Shown: positions 35,901 through 47,293 of the stretch, piece by piece
Layout: each line of letters starts with the position of its first letter
Numbering within the stretch: position 1 is the stretch's first letter
NCBI GenBank assembly: GCA_025200525.1
Contig: CM045763.1
Location: forward strand, 85,588,131-85,652,130
Reading direction: 5' to 3'
DNA length: 64,000 bases
Source: Camellia lanceoleosa
Lineage: Eukaryota; Streptophyta; Magnoliopsida; Ericales; Theaceae
Notes under the pieces: generated by a model
Database searches by the model: none
The model's input: the letters and a program-made list of their open reading frames with translations, nothing else
Told to the model about the DNA's origin: nothing
Translations under genes and position numbers: made by a program

Positions 35901-36188
35901 GAAGGAAACACAACATGTATAAGAGACTTCTCACCTCCAGAATCAGATTCGATAAGTAGCATAATGGACTCCCCTGGATCGCAAAACAATTCTGAGGAAA
36001 GCGAAGAGGAAAGCCCTAGTAATACACGAGTATCCACACTCAAAGACATCATATCTGCAAGAAAATCGAGAGTGTCGTCGTCAACGAGTTCTGAACAATC
36101 CAATCACTTTGGTGGAAAGGAAAGAGAGAGAAGAAAGGCAATGGGAATGAACAATAGCGAATTGCTTTACGAGGAGATGCTTAATTGA
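26985..36188 (+). CDS. USP-like/receptor-like cytoplasmic kinase, 9 exons (one junction out of frame)
   Basis: Exons inferred from GT-AG sites and frame: 26985-27129, 27368-27507, 28149-28246, 29679-29878, 30546-31253, 31368-31536, 31960-32178, 33299-33448, 35874-36188; about 714 codons. The N-terminal exons encode a USP-like domain ([18 protein letters not shown]). Exon 5 holds a disordered linker and the kinase N-lobe with GGFGSVYRG and the ATP-binding Lys in IAVKQH. Exon 6 has the catalytic loop [10 protein letters not shown], with Arg where active kinases have Lys. Exon 7 has DFG and APE (GDFGLAR, LAPEY). The last exon is a Ser-rich tail. The family includes proteins annotated as inactive kinases. 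The exon 5/6 junction is one base out of frame: the donor reads TCAAGTAAGAG, as if one G were lost. This may be a pseudogene or an assembly error. Confidence 0.8.
28394..28732. mobile_element. MITE, Mutator-like, in kinase intron 3
   Basis: The ends are inverted repeats (GGGTAAATTACACTGACGTC and the complement of GAGTAAATTACACCAACCTC), with similarity over roughly 70 bases. The flanks carry the 9-bp duplication AAATTTAAA (28385-28393 and 28733-28741), the target length of Mutator-like elements. There is no transposase. A related half-end starts near 27954 (GGGTAAATTACAAGG). Confidence 0.75.
33402..33915 (+). repeat. 268-bp tandem duplication covering the end of kinase exon 8
   Basis: The segment from about 33402 to 33669 is repeated at 33670-33915. 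The shared start GTCTCAGCAAGGATCC lies at 33408 and 33676. The second copy includes the last 14 codons of exon 8 and its GTAAGT donor (changes give TTKN for MKN), but no acceptor for them, so it is a partial exon lying in intron 8. Both units end in a CA-rich stretch (33601-33618 and near 33856). Confidence 0.85.
33990..34678. mobile_element. Mutator-like MITE in kinase intron 8
   Basis: The termini form inverted repeats of about 50 bp (GGTGCCTCTATTCACATACC at the left; the complement of the right end reads GGTGTCTCTATTTACGCACC, with one short internal duplication). The 9-bp duplication TATATCTCA flanks it (33981-33989 and 34679-34687). The interior holds a GGGTTA-rich run (34460-34490) and no transposase. 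Frames at 34074-34580 on either strand are by-products. Confidence 0.8.
34744..35713 (-). mobile_element. Probable antisense solo LTR (Gypsy-like) in kinase intron 8
   Basis: On the minus strand it starts TGTTGGGTATTGAAGG and ends TTGGTGTCA. It has a TATA box (CTATATAAGG, plus-strand about 35050-35059) and a downstream segment GACTAAAGCATCGGAGG of the kind found in Gypsy LTR leaders. There is no internal region. The first part (35380-35650) is made of about six roughly 50-bp repeats, each a CCCAAG...CTTGGG hairpin. No clear target duplication was found, so the ends are approximate. Confidence 0.5.
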
Positions 36189-38788
36189 TGAATCTCCCAA
36201 GTTTCCAGAGTCTCTGCTCTGTTCTGTGCTCTGTATTTGGAAATGGTAGTTAATTACCTACCTCACAGTTTCTTAGGGCTGTAAATAAAAGGGTCCACTC
36301 TGTTTCTATGCTAAAAATTAGAAACAAAAAAATTTTACCTCTGTAACAAATTTGTCAATTTAAATACTAGTCTTTTGATTTTTTTTTTCAATATAAACTA
36401 TTTGTATATTTTTGTTGAGTAAAATTGACCCCCAAAAAAAGTATTTTAATAATTAAACTCAACGAAAAATAATATTTTAATTATTTTAGATACATCTATA
36501 TTGAGTTGATTTTACTTAATGAAATTGGTTGATGGTTTAGAGTGAAAATAGATTAAAAAATTATGATCTAGATTGATAAAATTAAATTTTAAGATTTATT
36601 TTGTTATAAAAGTAAAACTCTTCATTTATTTTATTTTATGTTGTTGTGATTTAACGTAAATTTTTTTGCACCAGTATCAATTAAATTGATCTAACTACTA
36701 AATGATAATAGATATAGAGTACATCATTTCTCCTCTCTCTCCTTTCCATTTTTGGTTTTTCTTTGTTCTTCGTGTTTTCCTTTCTTCCATGTTTTTTACT
36801 TTACCAAGATGTTCTTATGTAAGCACTATGACCTAATTTGGCAGGAAGTTTTCCCTTCACTTTGTAACGTGGATAGCTCAACGACCAGGCATCTCTACTA
36901 GTCTCCCTTCTTACAACGGTTAAGATTCAATCTAATGGCTCAAATCACTTAATTAATAATTTTAAAAAAAAAAATTTAATAAAGTGACCTGAGTCATTGG
37001 ATTCTCTTGGGATAAATCTTAACCGTTGTAAGGAGGGGACCAAGTGAAGAAGGCAAGGAGAGGATCATTGCTCCAAGGACTAAGGTGGTTATGGTTTAAA
37101 TTTTGAAGGGTCAAAGTAGGAAACTTACTTCTCAAAATGCCTCAACTGTCTCATGATCATAATGACAGTTATCACTTGATTGAATTGATGAAAGTTTAAA
37201 ATTCAAGTATTAAATTGAAAATAAATTACTTTCAGGACCAAAGTGCAAAAAAAGTAGCAAGGCACAAGATTTGCACCTTACACCTTAAACAAATTTGGTG
37301 TTCAACCTCTACATTTCAAATCAAACTCATTTGTAAATGATGATTTCATTCAAATGTAACATTTCTTTCATTGAGCAAATCAAACATGAGAAAGAATAAT
37401 TTAATAAAATAATTTTCATTTTGACATTCAATTCAGTGAATCAAACATTATTTTGAGTTGAATATAAATATTCCACAAATCTATCTGTAATAAAATTCCT
37501 CTTGAAACCTAGTCTATCAATAAAACCCAAAAACACAACAATAGATCGCATCCATAGGATGGAGAAGAAGATGAATTATTTCTGTCATGGTTTTCTTGCA
37601 ATAACCTTCTGGTGTTTTATCGCACCAAGATGCATCAACAAAAGTACATAATCCAACAATTCAAGTTATAAGAGTCCACCAAGAGTCTCTCTGTGTGATT
37701 TCCGGCGATATTCCGACAACCTATTTTACACTTCTAAAGTATAGATCTATCCTCTAGGAGCATAGATCTACAATTTTCAAGTATAGATCTATACTTTTTA
37801 TGTCCGAAATAAGAATTTTAAAAATTTTCTCCTCCGATTTCAATATAGTTTTTTAGATTTTCGACACCCACAATGGTTCCCTCCTCTCTCAAACCTTCTC
37901 ACATACCATTATGGATATCCTTCCTTCTCAACTTTAGTTTCTGGCGAAGTTTGATATCCCAACCGACAAAGATGACATTCGGCAAGCAATGATGACGAGT
38001 TGGATAAGCGGCACCGGCGGTGACATTAAACCGGCAATGATGTGAGTTGGATAGCAACAACGAGGACGACGTCAATGGAGACCTCAACTTTCAAGCAGAT
38101 CTTACTTTGCAAACCACATCTTTGAAAATCGATAATTTTCCCGAGCTCATAACTATTGTTTTGACAAAATTATTCTTCTTTTTTGTTGTTTGCCTTTTGT
38201 TTTGCTATTAGTTGAAATGGCCCTTTAAAATCTTATGTATGTAATATTATTGTTTATTAATATAATGTTTCTCATGTTTTTAAAAAAAAAAAAAAAACTA
38301 AAATAAAAGACATTAAAACTACACCATAAAACCCTAAAGCTGTATAATTTTAACGTTAAACATAAATGGATAGATTGCCACATGCAGATCATCGCAAAGA
38401 ATCTTGGTCCCAAATTTTGGCTTACCTCCCAATATCAAGCATGCATCAACTAACTGCTATAAAGAAAACCCCATTTTGGCAAAACAAAATTTCTTCTGTT
38501 AACCAAAAAAACTCTGAAATCACATGTCCCTAATTGAAAGTGCATACTTATTCTACAATTATAATGAAAGTCTGAATGCATCTCTATACCCCATGAAGTT
38601 CCATAGTGGCATACATGCAATGAACTGTTTTCAAAAGCAAGACAATAAAAGCCCTGACAAATACTACAGCCCGCAAACATCAGGCGGTAACTCTCGCCAC
38701 AAATTGTGCATATTAAACAAATCTTCCAACAAAGAAAAAACAGACTATATGTTTGAAGAATTTTCATAGATTCAACAAAGAGCGAGTT
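36189..38788. other. Intergenic region between convergent genes
   Basis: It holds the 3' UTRs of the kinase gene (from 36189) and the MYB gene (up to 38788), a foldback MITE (36899-37054), and otherwise AT-rich sequence with no supported gene. Short frames such as 37899-38087 have no recognisable domain. Confidence 0.6.
36899..37054. mobile_element. Foldback MITE
   Basis: Left end TAGTCTCCCTTCTTACAACG and the complement of the right end TGGTCCCCTCCTTACAACGG pair along about 50 bases, leaving an A-rich centre (36962-36979). It is a short non-coding hairpin element. A target duplication is not clear. Confidence 0.65.
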
Positions 38789-41700
38789 TCAAGGAAGTTC
38801 AGACATCTGGCAGACTGCAGGCATGTTATTCCAAGAACACGAAACAAACCCCCATCCTGGACTCAATGCAGTCCCAGCAGCCATATGCTTGTAGTCGTTA
38901 CCTAAATCGTCACCTAGAGCCACTGCTCTAGCATCAGTACCTATGCCTTGGTCCTTAGCACACGCGACGCTCTGCCCGAGCCAACATGACCCAAGTAAAG
39001 CATCAGGCCTGGAAAAATCCAATTGGGTCACGGTTTCTTTTGTTTCTCCATCCATAGTCCAAGTCTGATCATCAGCTTCTGACTTCACGTTGCTTCCTAC
39101 AATACGATAAAATATAAAGAAGACTTTTGAACGTCATGACACAAGTGAAATTTTTGGGTGAAACAATTAATTTGGCATTGTGAATAATTCAAACTGCAAA
39201 AATTAGAATAGAGTGTATTCCGAAAATTTGAAATTTTAAATGGGTAAAAAAAAGGGCATGGTAACAAACGAGGGATGCCTTTATTATACTAGAACTTTGC
39301 AGGCTCCTTTAGCTGTTCTACAAATAAAGAGACATTATCATAAATAATTCTCAGTCAGTTCATACACAGTTATGGTAACTTTGACGTACTTGAAATGGTA
39401 AGGGTCCTTTTGGATGGACATGGATTTCAAATCAAGCGACTTGAGATTAAAACATTGGAGAGTTAGCTATAATATGTGGATAGAAAATTATAAGATAAGT
39501 TGGCAGGATCTTTGTAGCTACAAGAGAATCATTAGCATAGTTTCAAATAACTATTTTTATATAGTTATTTTAAATTCATTCTAATAAAGCTATTCAATTC
39601 AATCTAGAAACCCACAGGTCAACTATCAATAATTAATTTCAAACCCACTTCAATCCATCCAAACATACCCTAACATTTTTGTCAATGCTCCAGTAATAAA
39701 TATTTTGCATAAAAACATGAGACAAATATGCTTACCAGGAAAGTTTTCAGGAGGAGGATTTTCATCCAATGAACTTCCACTGACACTTACAGGAGTGCAT
39801 TCGTTGAAAATAGAAGCTGCAGAGTTACCCAAGGGTGATATGGAGTCGCCATATTCTTCCCATTTTGTCTCACATATATCCAAGGCAGAACAGTTCGCTT
39901 TATCACCAGGAGTGATGGTAGAAGAATTTGAACTTTTGTCAGACAATTGATTCTTTGTACTTAGAGTCTTCGCCTCGTGAAGCAAAGCATCTAATAGCCC
40001 ACTGTTCCGAGGTGAAAGACAATCCGACTGGAGAGTCCCAGATGGTGGAGACTGAATAAAAGCATCCACTGACTCAAGCAAAGCTGGAGGGGAAGATGAA
40101 CCCCAGCTACTGAAATCAGTTTCTGGATATTGGAGTGAAGGGAGCTCCAGCTTCACAGCCCCATTGGTGGGCTTAGAAGCGGAGAAATTACCATTTATAA
40201 GGAAATGGCTACTCTGGTTTCCGCTGAAAGACAGCAGATTCTTTGTGATAGGATCGGGATCATAGGGAAAAGACAAACCAAAAAATTGAGATGTCATATT
40301 ATCACAATTATCATCTGGTGTCTGGTCAAATGGCGAGGGCTCGTTTCTGACAATACCATCATGCCCAGAGAATGAGGTTGGTGATTCTCGAAGACGCTTC
40401 TGACGATGAACCATGGGGGGCACGGAACCATAACACTGAGAAGAACCAAGACCTTTCATTAGCATGCTGCTCGTAGAAATATCGGGAAGTTCAGGAACAT
40501 AAGGCAAAACTCCGTGGTTTGCCTTCAAACTGTCGAATATGACATCAGGTATTTCACAAATGTCAGTTTGCATGAGATCATGCTGCCCTTTATCCCCACT
40601 AGCATTTTGGTTTTGTTGATTCTCTTGAAACGCTTGCAAACACACTTCGGGAGGATAAAGAGGTAATCCAGCACGCTGGCGCCTCTTGATTCGAGTATTC
40701 CAATAGTTCTTTATCTCATTATCTGTGCGACCAGGCAGCTGAAAGAGGCAAGGAAATTAATTTTTTATAAGATAATTAATACTTACAACTTTGTAATAAT
40801 CTAAACATAAACATATCCATGCATGCAAAACATGGAAAATGCAAATTATGCAATATCTATAGTTTTCTTTGAACTTCTGAAACATATATCCATCCAACTC
40901 AAACAGAAACAGTTCCGAAAATCCAGTAAGTGCAAAAGAATTGCTTTATATAAGATGGACAAAATCAGTCACAAATTTGGAACATAATTAAAGATTATTC
41001 CACCCAAAATATATATATATATATATATTTATGGATAGCATACTAGTTTAAAACAGGTAGCATTTAGTTTAGAAAAATAACATAATTTATCACTTCTGTG
41101 CGTCAGTCACAGCATAACATCAAGGGTTAAACACCTCCAACTTTATAAACATTTAATGTAAACAAGATACTGCATCAATGCCCATTACATAATTTGACTT
41201 AAGAGTCTACAGAACTATTAAAAACTTTCAGCTCCTATGAAGATTTCAAAATAACTTTTTGCTTGAATAGTATATACAAAGTCAGACCAAAGTACATTAT
41301 TCATCACTGTTGTGCATAACCCATAGTTTCTTTAAAGTTTTCCTGAAAATTAAAAGATCAATAAACTTGCAGTAGAGCACCACATTAATATTCCAGTCAG
41401 AAATGTTTCTGCAAGAGGTGATCAGATTAGTTTTATTACAAACAAAAAAGCACACAATGACACAACCCTTACTAGTTACAAAGCCTTGAAAAGAACTCCA
41501 ATGAATGGTTTAAATTTTTTGTACATTAGGGAGTACAATTATATACATAATATCTTTTAGTCGTACATATGATCTTTTATATAGATACTCAGATCTCATC
41601 TCCCCCAAGAAACTAATATTTACAAACAGACCCCAAAAATAAAATAAAAAGATAATGATAAAACAAGAGCATTATAAACAACATACGGAAATGAACTATA

Positions 41701-42070
41701 TACTTACATGTGCAGCCATCCGTGCCCATTTGTTTCCCATCTTGGCATGGAGTTCAATGATTGTCTTTTCTTCATCTGGGGTGAATGCTCCTTTCTTTAA
41801 GTTTGGCCTTAGGTGGTTTGCCCATCGAAGACGGCAACTTTTCCCACAACGGAACAACCCTGAGTGCTTCTGCACAGCATTCCAATTCCCCTCTCCATGT
41901 TTCCTGACATAATCCACCAAAATGGCATCTTCTGCAGAAGTCCATGGCCCTTTCTTCAAAACAACTCCTCCATTCATGCTTCCGCCACAGTTACCTTCAT
42001 CAGTCAAAGGTGAACCAGTATGATCCTTGGAGAGCATCTCATCATCACTCTCATTTGTCATGTGACTCAT
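38789..42070 (-). CDS. GAMYB-type R2R3-MYB transcription factor
   Basis: Coding exons are 42070-41708, 40738-39736 and 39096-38789, all with GT-AG borders and in frame: 557 codons plus stop. I chose the MSHM ATG because a good intron acceptor lies 15 bases before it. R2 begins near residue 39 ([17 protein letters not shown]) and R3 follows ([17 protein letters not shown]); the first coding intron falls inside R3 after AAH. Exon 2 continues [13 protein letters not shown], then the Pro/Ser-rich activation region. The fold, the [14 protein letters not shown] segment after R3 and a miR159 site identify the gibberellin/anther GAMYB group (MYB33/65-like), nuclear regulators of anther and seed programmes. 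The length is normal. No damage is seen. Confidence 0.93.
40129..40149 (-). promoter_or_regulatory. miR159 target site in GAMYB exon 2
   Basis: On the transcript strand the site reads TGGAGCTCCCTTCACTCCA plus two bases, encoding ELPSLQY. This is the conserved complement of plant miR159 found in GAMYB-like genes. It predicts cleavage of the message outside anthers and seeds. Confidence 0.93.
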
Positions 42071-42085
42071 CTCTATTACTCTAAC

Positions 42086-44515
42086 CTGACAACAATTTTG
42101 CACCAAACAGTCCAAAAAACATTCAAGTGAAAGGATAATACCCTGAACAAAGATGGAGAAGAAATAAATATTGAATGCAGATGTCTTCTATCCAAGATAC
42201 AAGACGTGCCTACTTAAGCCCCTGACATTGACATTTGAGTGACCTACTGGATAGCACTTAGCCTACAGGACCAGTGGTAATATTCTGAGAGACAGGCAAG
42301 GACCTATTTGATAAGGTTTACAATGTTGTCTATCTAGAGTCTGGTACAGGAAACAAGTTTCTATTTTTTTTGCAAAAAAACCAGCAAATTTGGAGCACAA
42401 TTTTTTTTTAAAATAAAAATAAGAAAACATGCTACGTGAGTTGCCAGAGGTCGTGACCGGCAGTGGAGGGTGGCCAAATGTGATGGCTAGCAGTGGGGAA
42501 AGCCAGAGGTCTTGCCCGAAATGTCGCTGGAGATCATGGGATGGTGGCTGAGTATCAGTTGCCACACTGTGGTTGACCAGTCAATGGCGATGGTTGCCAG
42601 TGGTGGAAGAAAGTGATGGGAGAGGGAGGAGAGAGTGAAAACTTGTTTTGAAAAAAAAAAAAAAAAGAAGAAGAAAAAGAGTATTGAAAATTTTGGAAAT
42701 TGTTCACTTTTTTAAAACAAAAACAATAAAACCAAAGGTGTTTCTGTTTTCAATTTTCAATATTTTTGAAAATGGAAAGAAAAGAAATTGTTATCAAACA
42801 AGGCAAAAAAATGAAATCTAAAAACAAAAACTTTTTTGATGTCTATTTTCACTTTCAAATGTGAACCGTTTACAGAATTTACTAAATTCAAAGAAAAAAA
42901 AGTGTATTTACTTATTTGAAAAATAAGTTTTAATTCCCTCCCAAACCCCTCCGACAACCACAAGCATCCCATCACACCACCAGCCACCACTGCTGACGAC
43001 CCCCTCCAACCATCGCCTTTGGCAATCATCTCCGGCCACCAGCTGCTGCCAACCACCACTGGCGCGTCCCCCATCTCTAGCCACCAGAAACCACTTACAG
43101 CCAGCCAGTTTTTGAAAACATGTGTTTAACAAACATTTATTTATTTATTTATTTTGTTTTACCAAAAATAAATATAAATATACTTTTGTAAACAAAAAAT
43201 AGTAGACTGGAAAACATTACCAAATGGCACATAACAACCAGAAATTGAATTAAGCCACCACCAGGAAGGCAATAAAGCATACCATAAATAACAGCCTTTA
43301 ATAAATAACCAATAAGGCTGTAAACAAAATTACTTTAACCACTTGAATTAATCAGTTAATGCAGCTATGGATCAGCATATAGATAAAGGTATAAACAAGA
43401 AAAACTTAAAACACATTTAAGTCAAAAACAAAAAGCCCAACTTCTTAAAAGGGAAATGCTAGATCCACAGCCTCCTACTCCTATTCATATGTGTGGGTAC
43501 CACAAAATGTGATATGGAGGGCTGTCCATAAAACTTTAAATTAATAGTTATGGATTTAGTAAAATATACATTCAAAATACCCCCAAACAGGTGGAAGTCA
43601 TAAATTAATGCTATAAATGTCAAAAAGTAATAATTAAAGGAATCTTGAAATCAAACCCATAAACTCAAAAGATTCATATTAATGATGAGTTGAAATAAAC
43701 TACTTAATGATAATTTGAAATATAATTAATTCAATGAAGCATTCAATAAGTAACTAACACTTAAATCCGAGATGATTATTAGCCTCCTACACACAATAAG
43801 AGAAGCATAAATGCCCCAGAAATGAAGCAGCGCATCATTTTTCTAGCCATATAGAAAAAAGGTTTGAACAAAGCACAAAAAAGGGTGTACAAAATTGGCA
43901 ATTAATAATAACTACATTACATACAGTATGCCTTTTACCTAAAAGTAGACATGAAAAAACAACAATATGATGAATATTACACACACAAATCACAAAAAGT
44001 ACAAACATTTCAAATAAGGTAATTCTCAATAGATCTAATTTCAACCAAAAAGGAAATGAAATTACCTGAACAAAAAACCAGGAAACAAATTCTAGAGAGA
44101 GAAAAGGCACTGCTGATAATAACAAACAAATGGTGGCGAGGCACTCTCAGGAATGGAAATTTTGGAATCAAAGAAGCTAAAAAACAGGATAAGATTGATG
44201 GGTCACAAATTAAAACCTGAAAATTTGCAAAATAAATTGTAAATTTCCAACCTGAATAAGAGAGAATTTGGAACCCTAATAAGAAAAACGCAATCTGAGG
44301 AATAAATTGAAACTCTGAAAACAAAATTAAAAGAAAAAAGAAAAAATAAAGAAGAGGGTATAAGGAGATACTCTCTGAAATTACGCCATAGTAACCCTAA
44401 TTTTGCAAAATCAGAAGAAGACTCCCCATGATCAATCCATAGACGAATTCAATTGAATACAAGAAACAATCATAACCAACAGTGAGAGAGAGAGATTAGG
44501 TGAATTGACAAGTAC
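42086..44515 (-). other. 5' UTR intron of the GAMYB gene
   Basis: A donor (TTTAG/GTACTTG at 44516/44515) and an acceptor (TTGTCAG at 42086) bound a 2.4-kb leader intron, a feature shared by GAMYB-like genes. The intron contains a GC-richer insertion-like block at about 42420-43130. Its two halves (42430-42620 and 42940-43110) are roughly inverted, GGTGGC/GCCACC-rich, and flanked by T- or A-rich runs. The rest is AT-rich. Confidence 0.6.
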
Positions 44516-44750
44516 CTAAAACCATGAAAAATCAGAGAAGAAAACCCAAAAGAAAAAAAAGGGGGGAGGAGAGCGAAATGGGTTTGAAAGAAAGAATTGG
44601 GAATCGATCAAAGGGTGCAGAGAGAGACAGAGAGAGAGAGGAGAGAGGAGAGACAAAGCGAAATGGCGAGAGGAGCAGAAAAAGAGGAGAAAAAGAGGAG
44701 GAGTACCAAATTTAGAAGAAAACGTCGGAGAGGAGAGATGTTATCAAGTT
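44516..44750 (-). promoter_or_regulatory. Pyrimidine-rich 5' leader of the GAMYB gene
   Basis: The minus strand is CT-rich here (GAGA runs on the plus strand at 44570-44700), as in many plant 5' UTRs. It ends at the leader-intron donor at 44515. The plus-strand frames at 44524-44839 are artefacts of this low-complexity purine run. The exact transcription start cannot be placed. Confidence 0.5.
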
Positions 44751-45326
44751 ATCTGGTGTTCCGGGGTGTACCAGATACCCATGTGATTGTTGATCAGAGT
44801 ACTTTTGAATTTTTTGTGTTTAATAGTATTTCGTTTTAGATCTATTAAGAAATTTATTAAATACAAAATATATATATATATATATGTATTTTTATATTTA
44901 TTGATTTTTTTAAAAAAAATTATTCGTAAATATTTTATTTTTAATTGCATCTATATTAGGTATATCTAAAAAAAATTACTAAAACATTAAAATTTCAATA
45001 AAAGTAAAAATATAAATTAATATTTTATTTTTAAAAACTCAAAAACAAATATTAAAAAAAAAAATTAGTTGCACAGAAAGAATTGAATACATAGTACCCG
45101 TTTGGCGAGTGAATTGGGTTTAGATTAAAACTAAAAAAATACAAAATATGTTAAATAAGTTAATAACATAAAATGTCACATCTAAATCATAATTATTTCA
45201 CTTTTTTTCTTACAAAAAAATTTAAAAAATTCTTTCCAAATGGAGCTAATTTGACAAAGCTAAATTAGCCAAAAAAAACAGACTAAAAAAGTTCTTCACA
45301 AACAAACCCTGATGTATAGATGTGAG

Positions 45327-45815
45327 TAGAACAAATGAATGAACATTGTTAAGTGAGCTCATTTCGGCTCGATAAGCAGAGGCTCGGCTCGGCTCGTTTA
45401 GTAAGCGAGCCGAGCTCGAGCTTCGATTATTGGGCTCGTTTAGATTAGCCGAGCTCAGCTTTGTGTTATTTCGGTAGGAAACGGCTCGTTTATCTATAAT
45501 TAAATTATATAATAAATACATTATTTATATATTAAAAATATATAAATATATATATAAATAATAATATAAATGCATTTTTATATATTAAATAATATAAATA
45601 ATATTTTTATTTAAAAATTTATATTTAAATAATATAAATAATATTAAAAAATTTATCGAGTGAGGAGCCAAGCTCGAGTTCGACAAAATTAACGAAGCCG
45701 AGGCTCGAGCCGATCCTTATCGGTAGAGGCTCGAGCTCAATAAACGAGCTCGATAGCTTAACGAGCCGAGCTCGAGCCCAGCAAGGCTCGGCTCGGCTCG
45801 GCTCGTTTGCACCCC
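45327..45815. mobile_element. hAT-like MITE rich in GAGCTCG motifs
   Basis: Both ends are packed with GGCTCGGCTCG / CGAGCCGAGC repeats in opposite orientation, around an AT-rich core (45500-45650). The repeat TAGATGTGAG flanks it (45317-45326 and 45816-45825). The right end reads GTTTGCACCCC, as in GGGGTGCAAAC-ended hAT MITEs, while the left terminus is decayed. It is non-coding. Confidence 0.6.
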
Positions 45816-45930
45816 TAGATGTGAGACATGCTCACAATTGCAAATGTGAATATTTTTTGTTTCACCTGAACAAAGTCATTCGTAAACAGGGTCGAGCTTG
45901 ACTCGATAAGAACTCGTTTGAACTCAATTC

Positions 45931-45961
<31 letters not shown>

Positions 45962-46076
45962 TTGCGTTTGAGTTCGACCTCAAACTCATACTCATTAAAA
46001 TTTTAATAAATAAATCTAAACATACTAAAGTTAGGATTGTTAGCTGACTCGTTTAATATTTATTAGAAAAATGTTT

Positions 46077-46215
46077 GAGGGTCCTAATTTTTGTGGCTCA
46101 AATAGCTCAAAATTGCCAAAACGACGTCGTTTTGGCAATTTTGATATTGTTTTGTACTCAAAACGACGTCGTTTTGACAAATTCAAGCTATTTGAGCCAC
46201 AAAAATTAGAACCCT
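46077..46215. mobile_element. Near-palindromic MITE with two ACGACGTCGT cores
   Basis: The 31-bp termini (GAGGGTCCTAATTTTTGTGG and its near-perfect inverted copy) match with one difference. Inside lie two copies of the perfect palindrome AAAACGACGTCGTTTT (46117-46132 and 46159-46174). The whole 139-bp element can fold into one stem. No transposase is present. Confidence 0.75.
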
Positions 46216-47097
46216 CTACCATTGCTGTATTTATTATTTATAAAATAATGTAAAAATATGTATAAAAAATAAGATAAATATGTTATTTATATATTTAAAA
46301 ATATAAATGTAAATAAAAGTTAGCTATAGATAATACATTTATATAATAATGGTAGTAGATATTATTATTTTAATAAAATATTGACTTTTTCCTAATATAT
46401 TTATATATATTTTACATAATTATATAATCAAAATTTTAATTGTAACTTTAGTTCCATATGCAAATATGAATTTATAATTTTTTTGACTTATTAAGGCTCG
46501 TGAATAGATTCTAATTCGAGTCAAGCCTAAGTTAACCTGACTCTAACTCAATTTATTAAATTTTTATAAAGCAGGAGTTTGAATTCGAACTCGTTAAAAT
46601 CTTAATAAATGAGTTCAAAATATACTAAAATTTGACTCGATTTGACTCATTTATAACTCTGAACACTAAAACATGTTTACAATTTTAGATGTGAATATTT
46701 TTTATTTCACATAGATCCCGTGTTTGATTTCTTGTGTGTATTATTAAAGGGGTACTTACCAATTAGTCCTATTAACTAGACTTATTTACTTACAGGTCCT
46801 AACTAATAAATTTAACACTATAAAAATAAGAAAGTGATAAATTTATCACTAAAAATTTATTCATAAAAACAAAGAGACTGATAAATTTATCACTATAAAT
46901 TTATTTATAAAAATAAAAGACTGATAAATTTATCTTTATCACTTAATAAATTTATCAATAGGACTTAATGGATAATAAATTTCCAAAATAAGACCTATTA
47001 AGTAATAAGTCTCTAAAGTAAGACCTATTGATAGTTTACCCTAAAATATATCACTATAGGCTTTTAAGAGAGGAAAGGGGAATAGAAAGAAATTGAA

Positions 47098-47293
47098 TAC
47101 ATTATCACACTTTTATTGCCATACATACTTTTAAATTTTAAATTACATTATCACACTTTTATTGCCATACATAATTATGTTAATAACTTTTATAATTTTA
47201 ATTTACATATCACTTTTGTTTTGTATTAATAATTTATTAGCAGTACAAGTAAACTTTTGTTTTGTATTAATAATTTATTAGCAGTACAAGTAA
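47098..47293. repeat. Two short tandem duplications
   Basis: ACATTATCACACTTTTATTG is repeated at about 47099 and 47143. A 41-bp unit starting CTTTTGTTTTGTATTAATAA is repeated exactly at 47212-47252 and 47253-47293. Confidence 0.8.

Noticed and set aside
37899..38087. Possible small gene between the two host genes
   Set aside because: No start context, splice signals or recognisable domain.
44524..44839. Lys/Arg/Glu-rich frames
   Set aside because: They are translations of a purine run that is the complement of the GAMYB 5' leader.
46790..47045. Possible MITE with ends near GGGGTACTTACCAATTAGTC and its rough complement
   Set aside because: The terminal similarity is weak and no target duplication was found. 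It is reported only as repeats in the intergenic entry.
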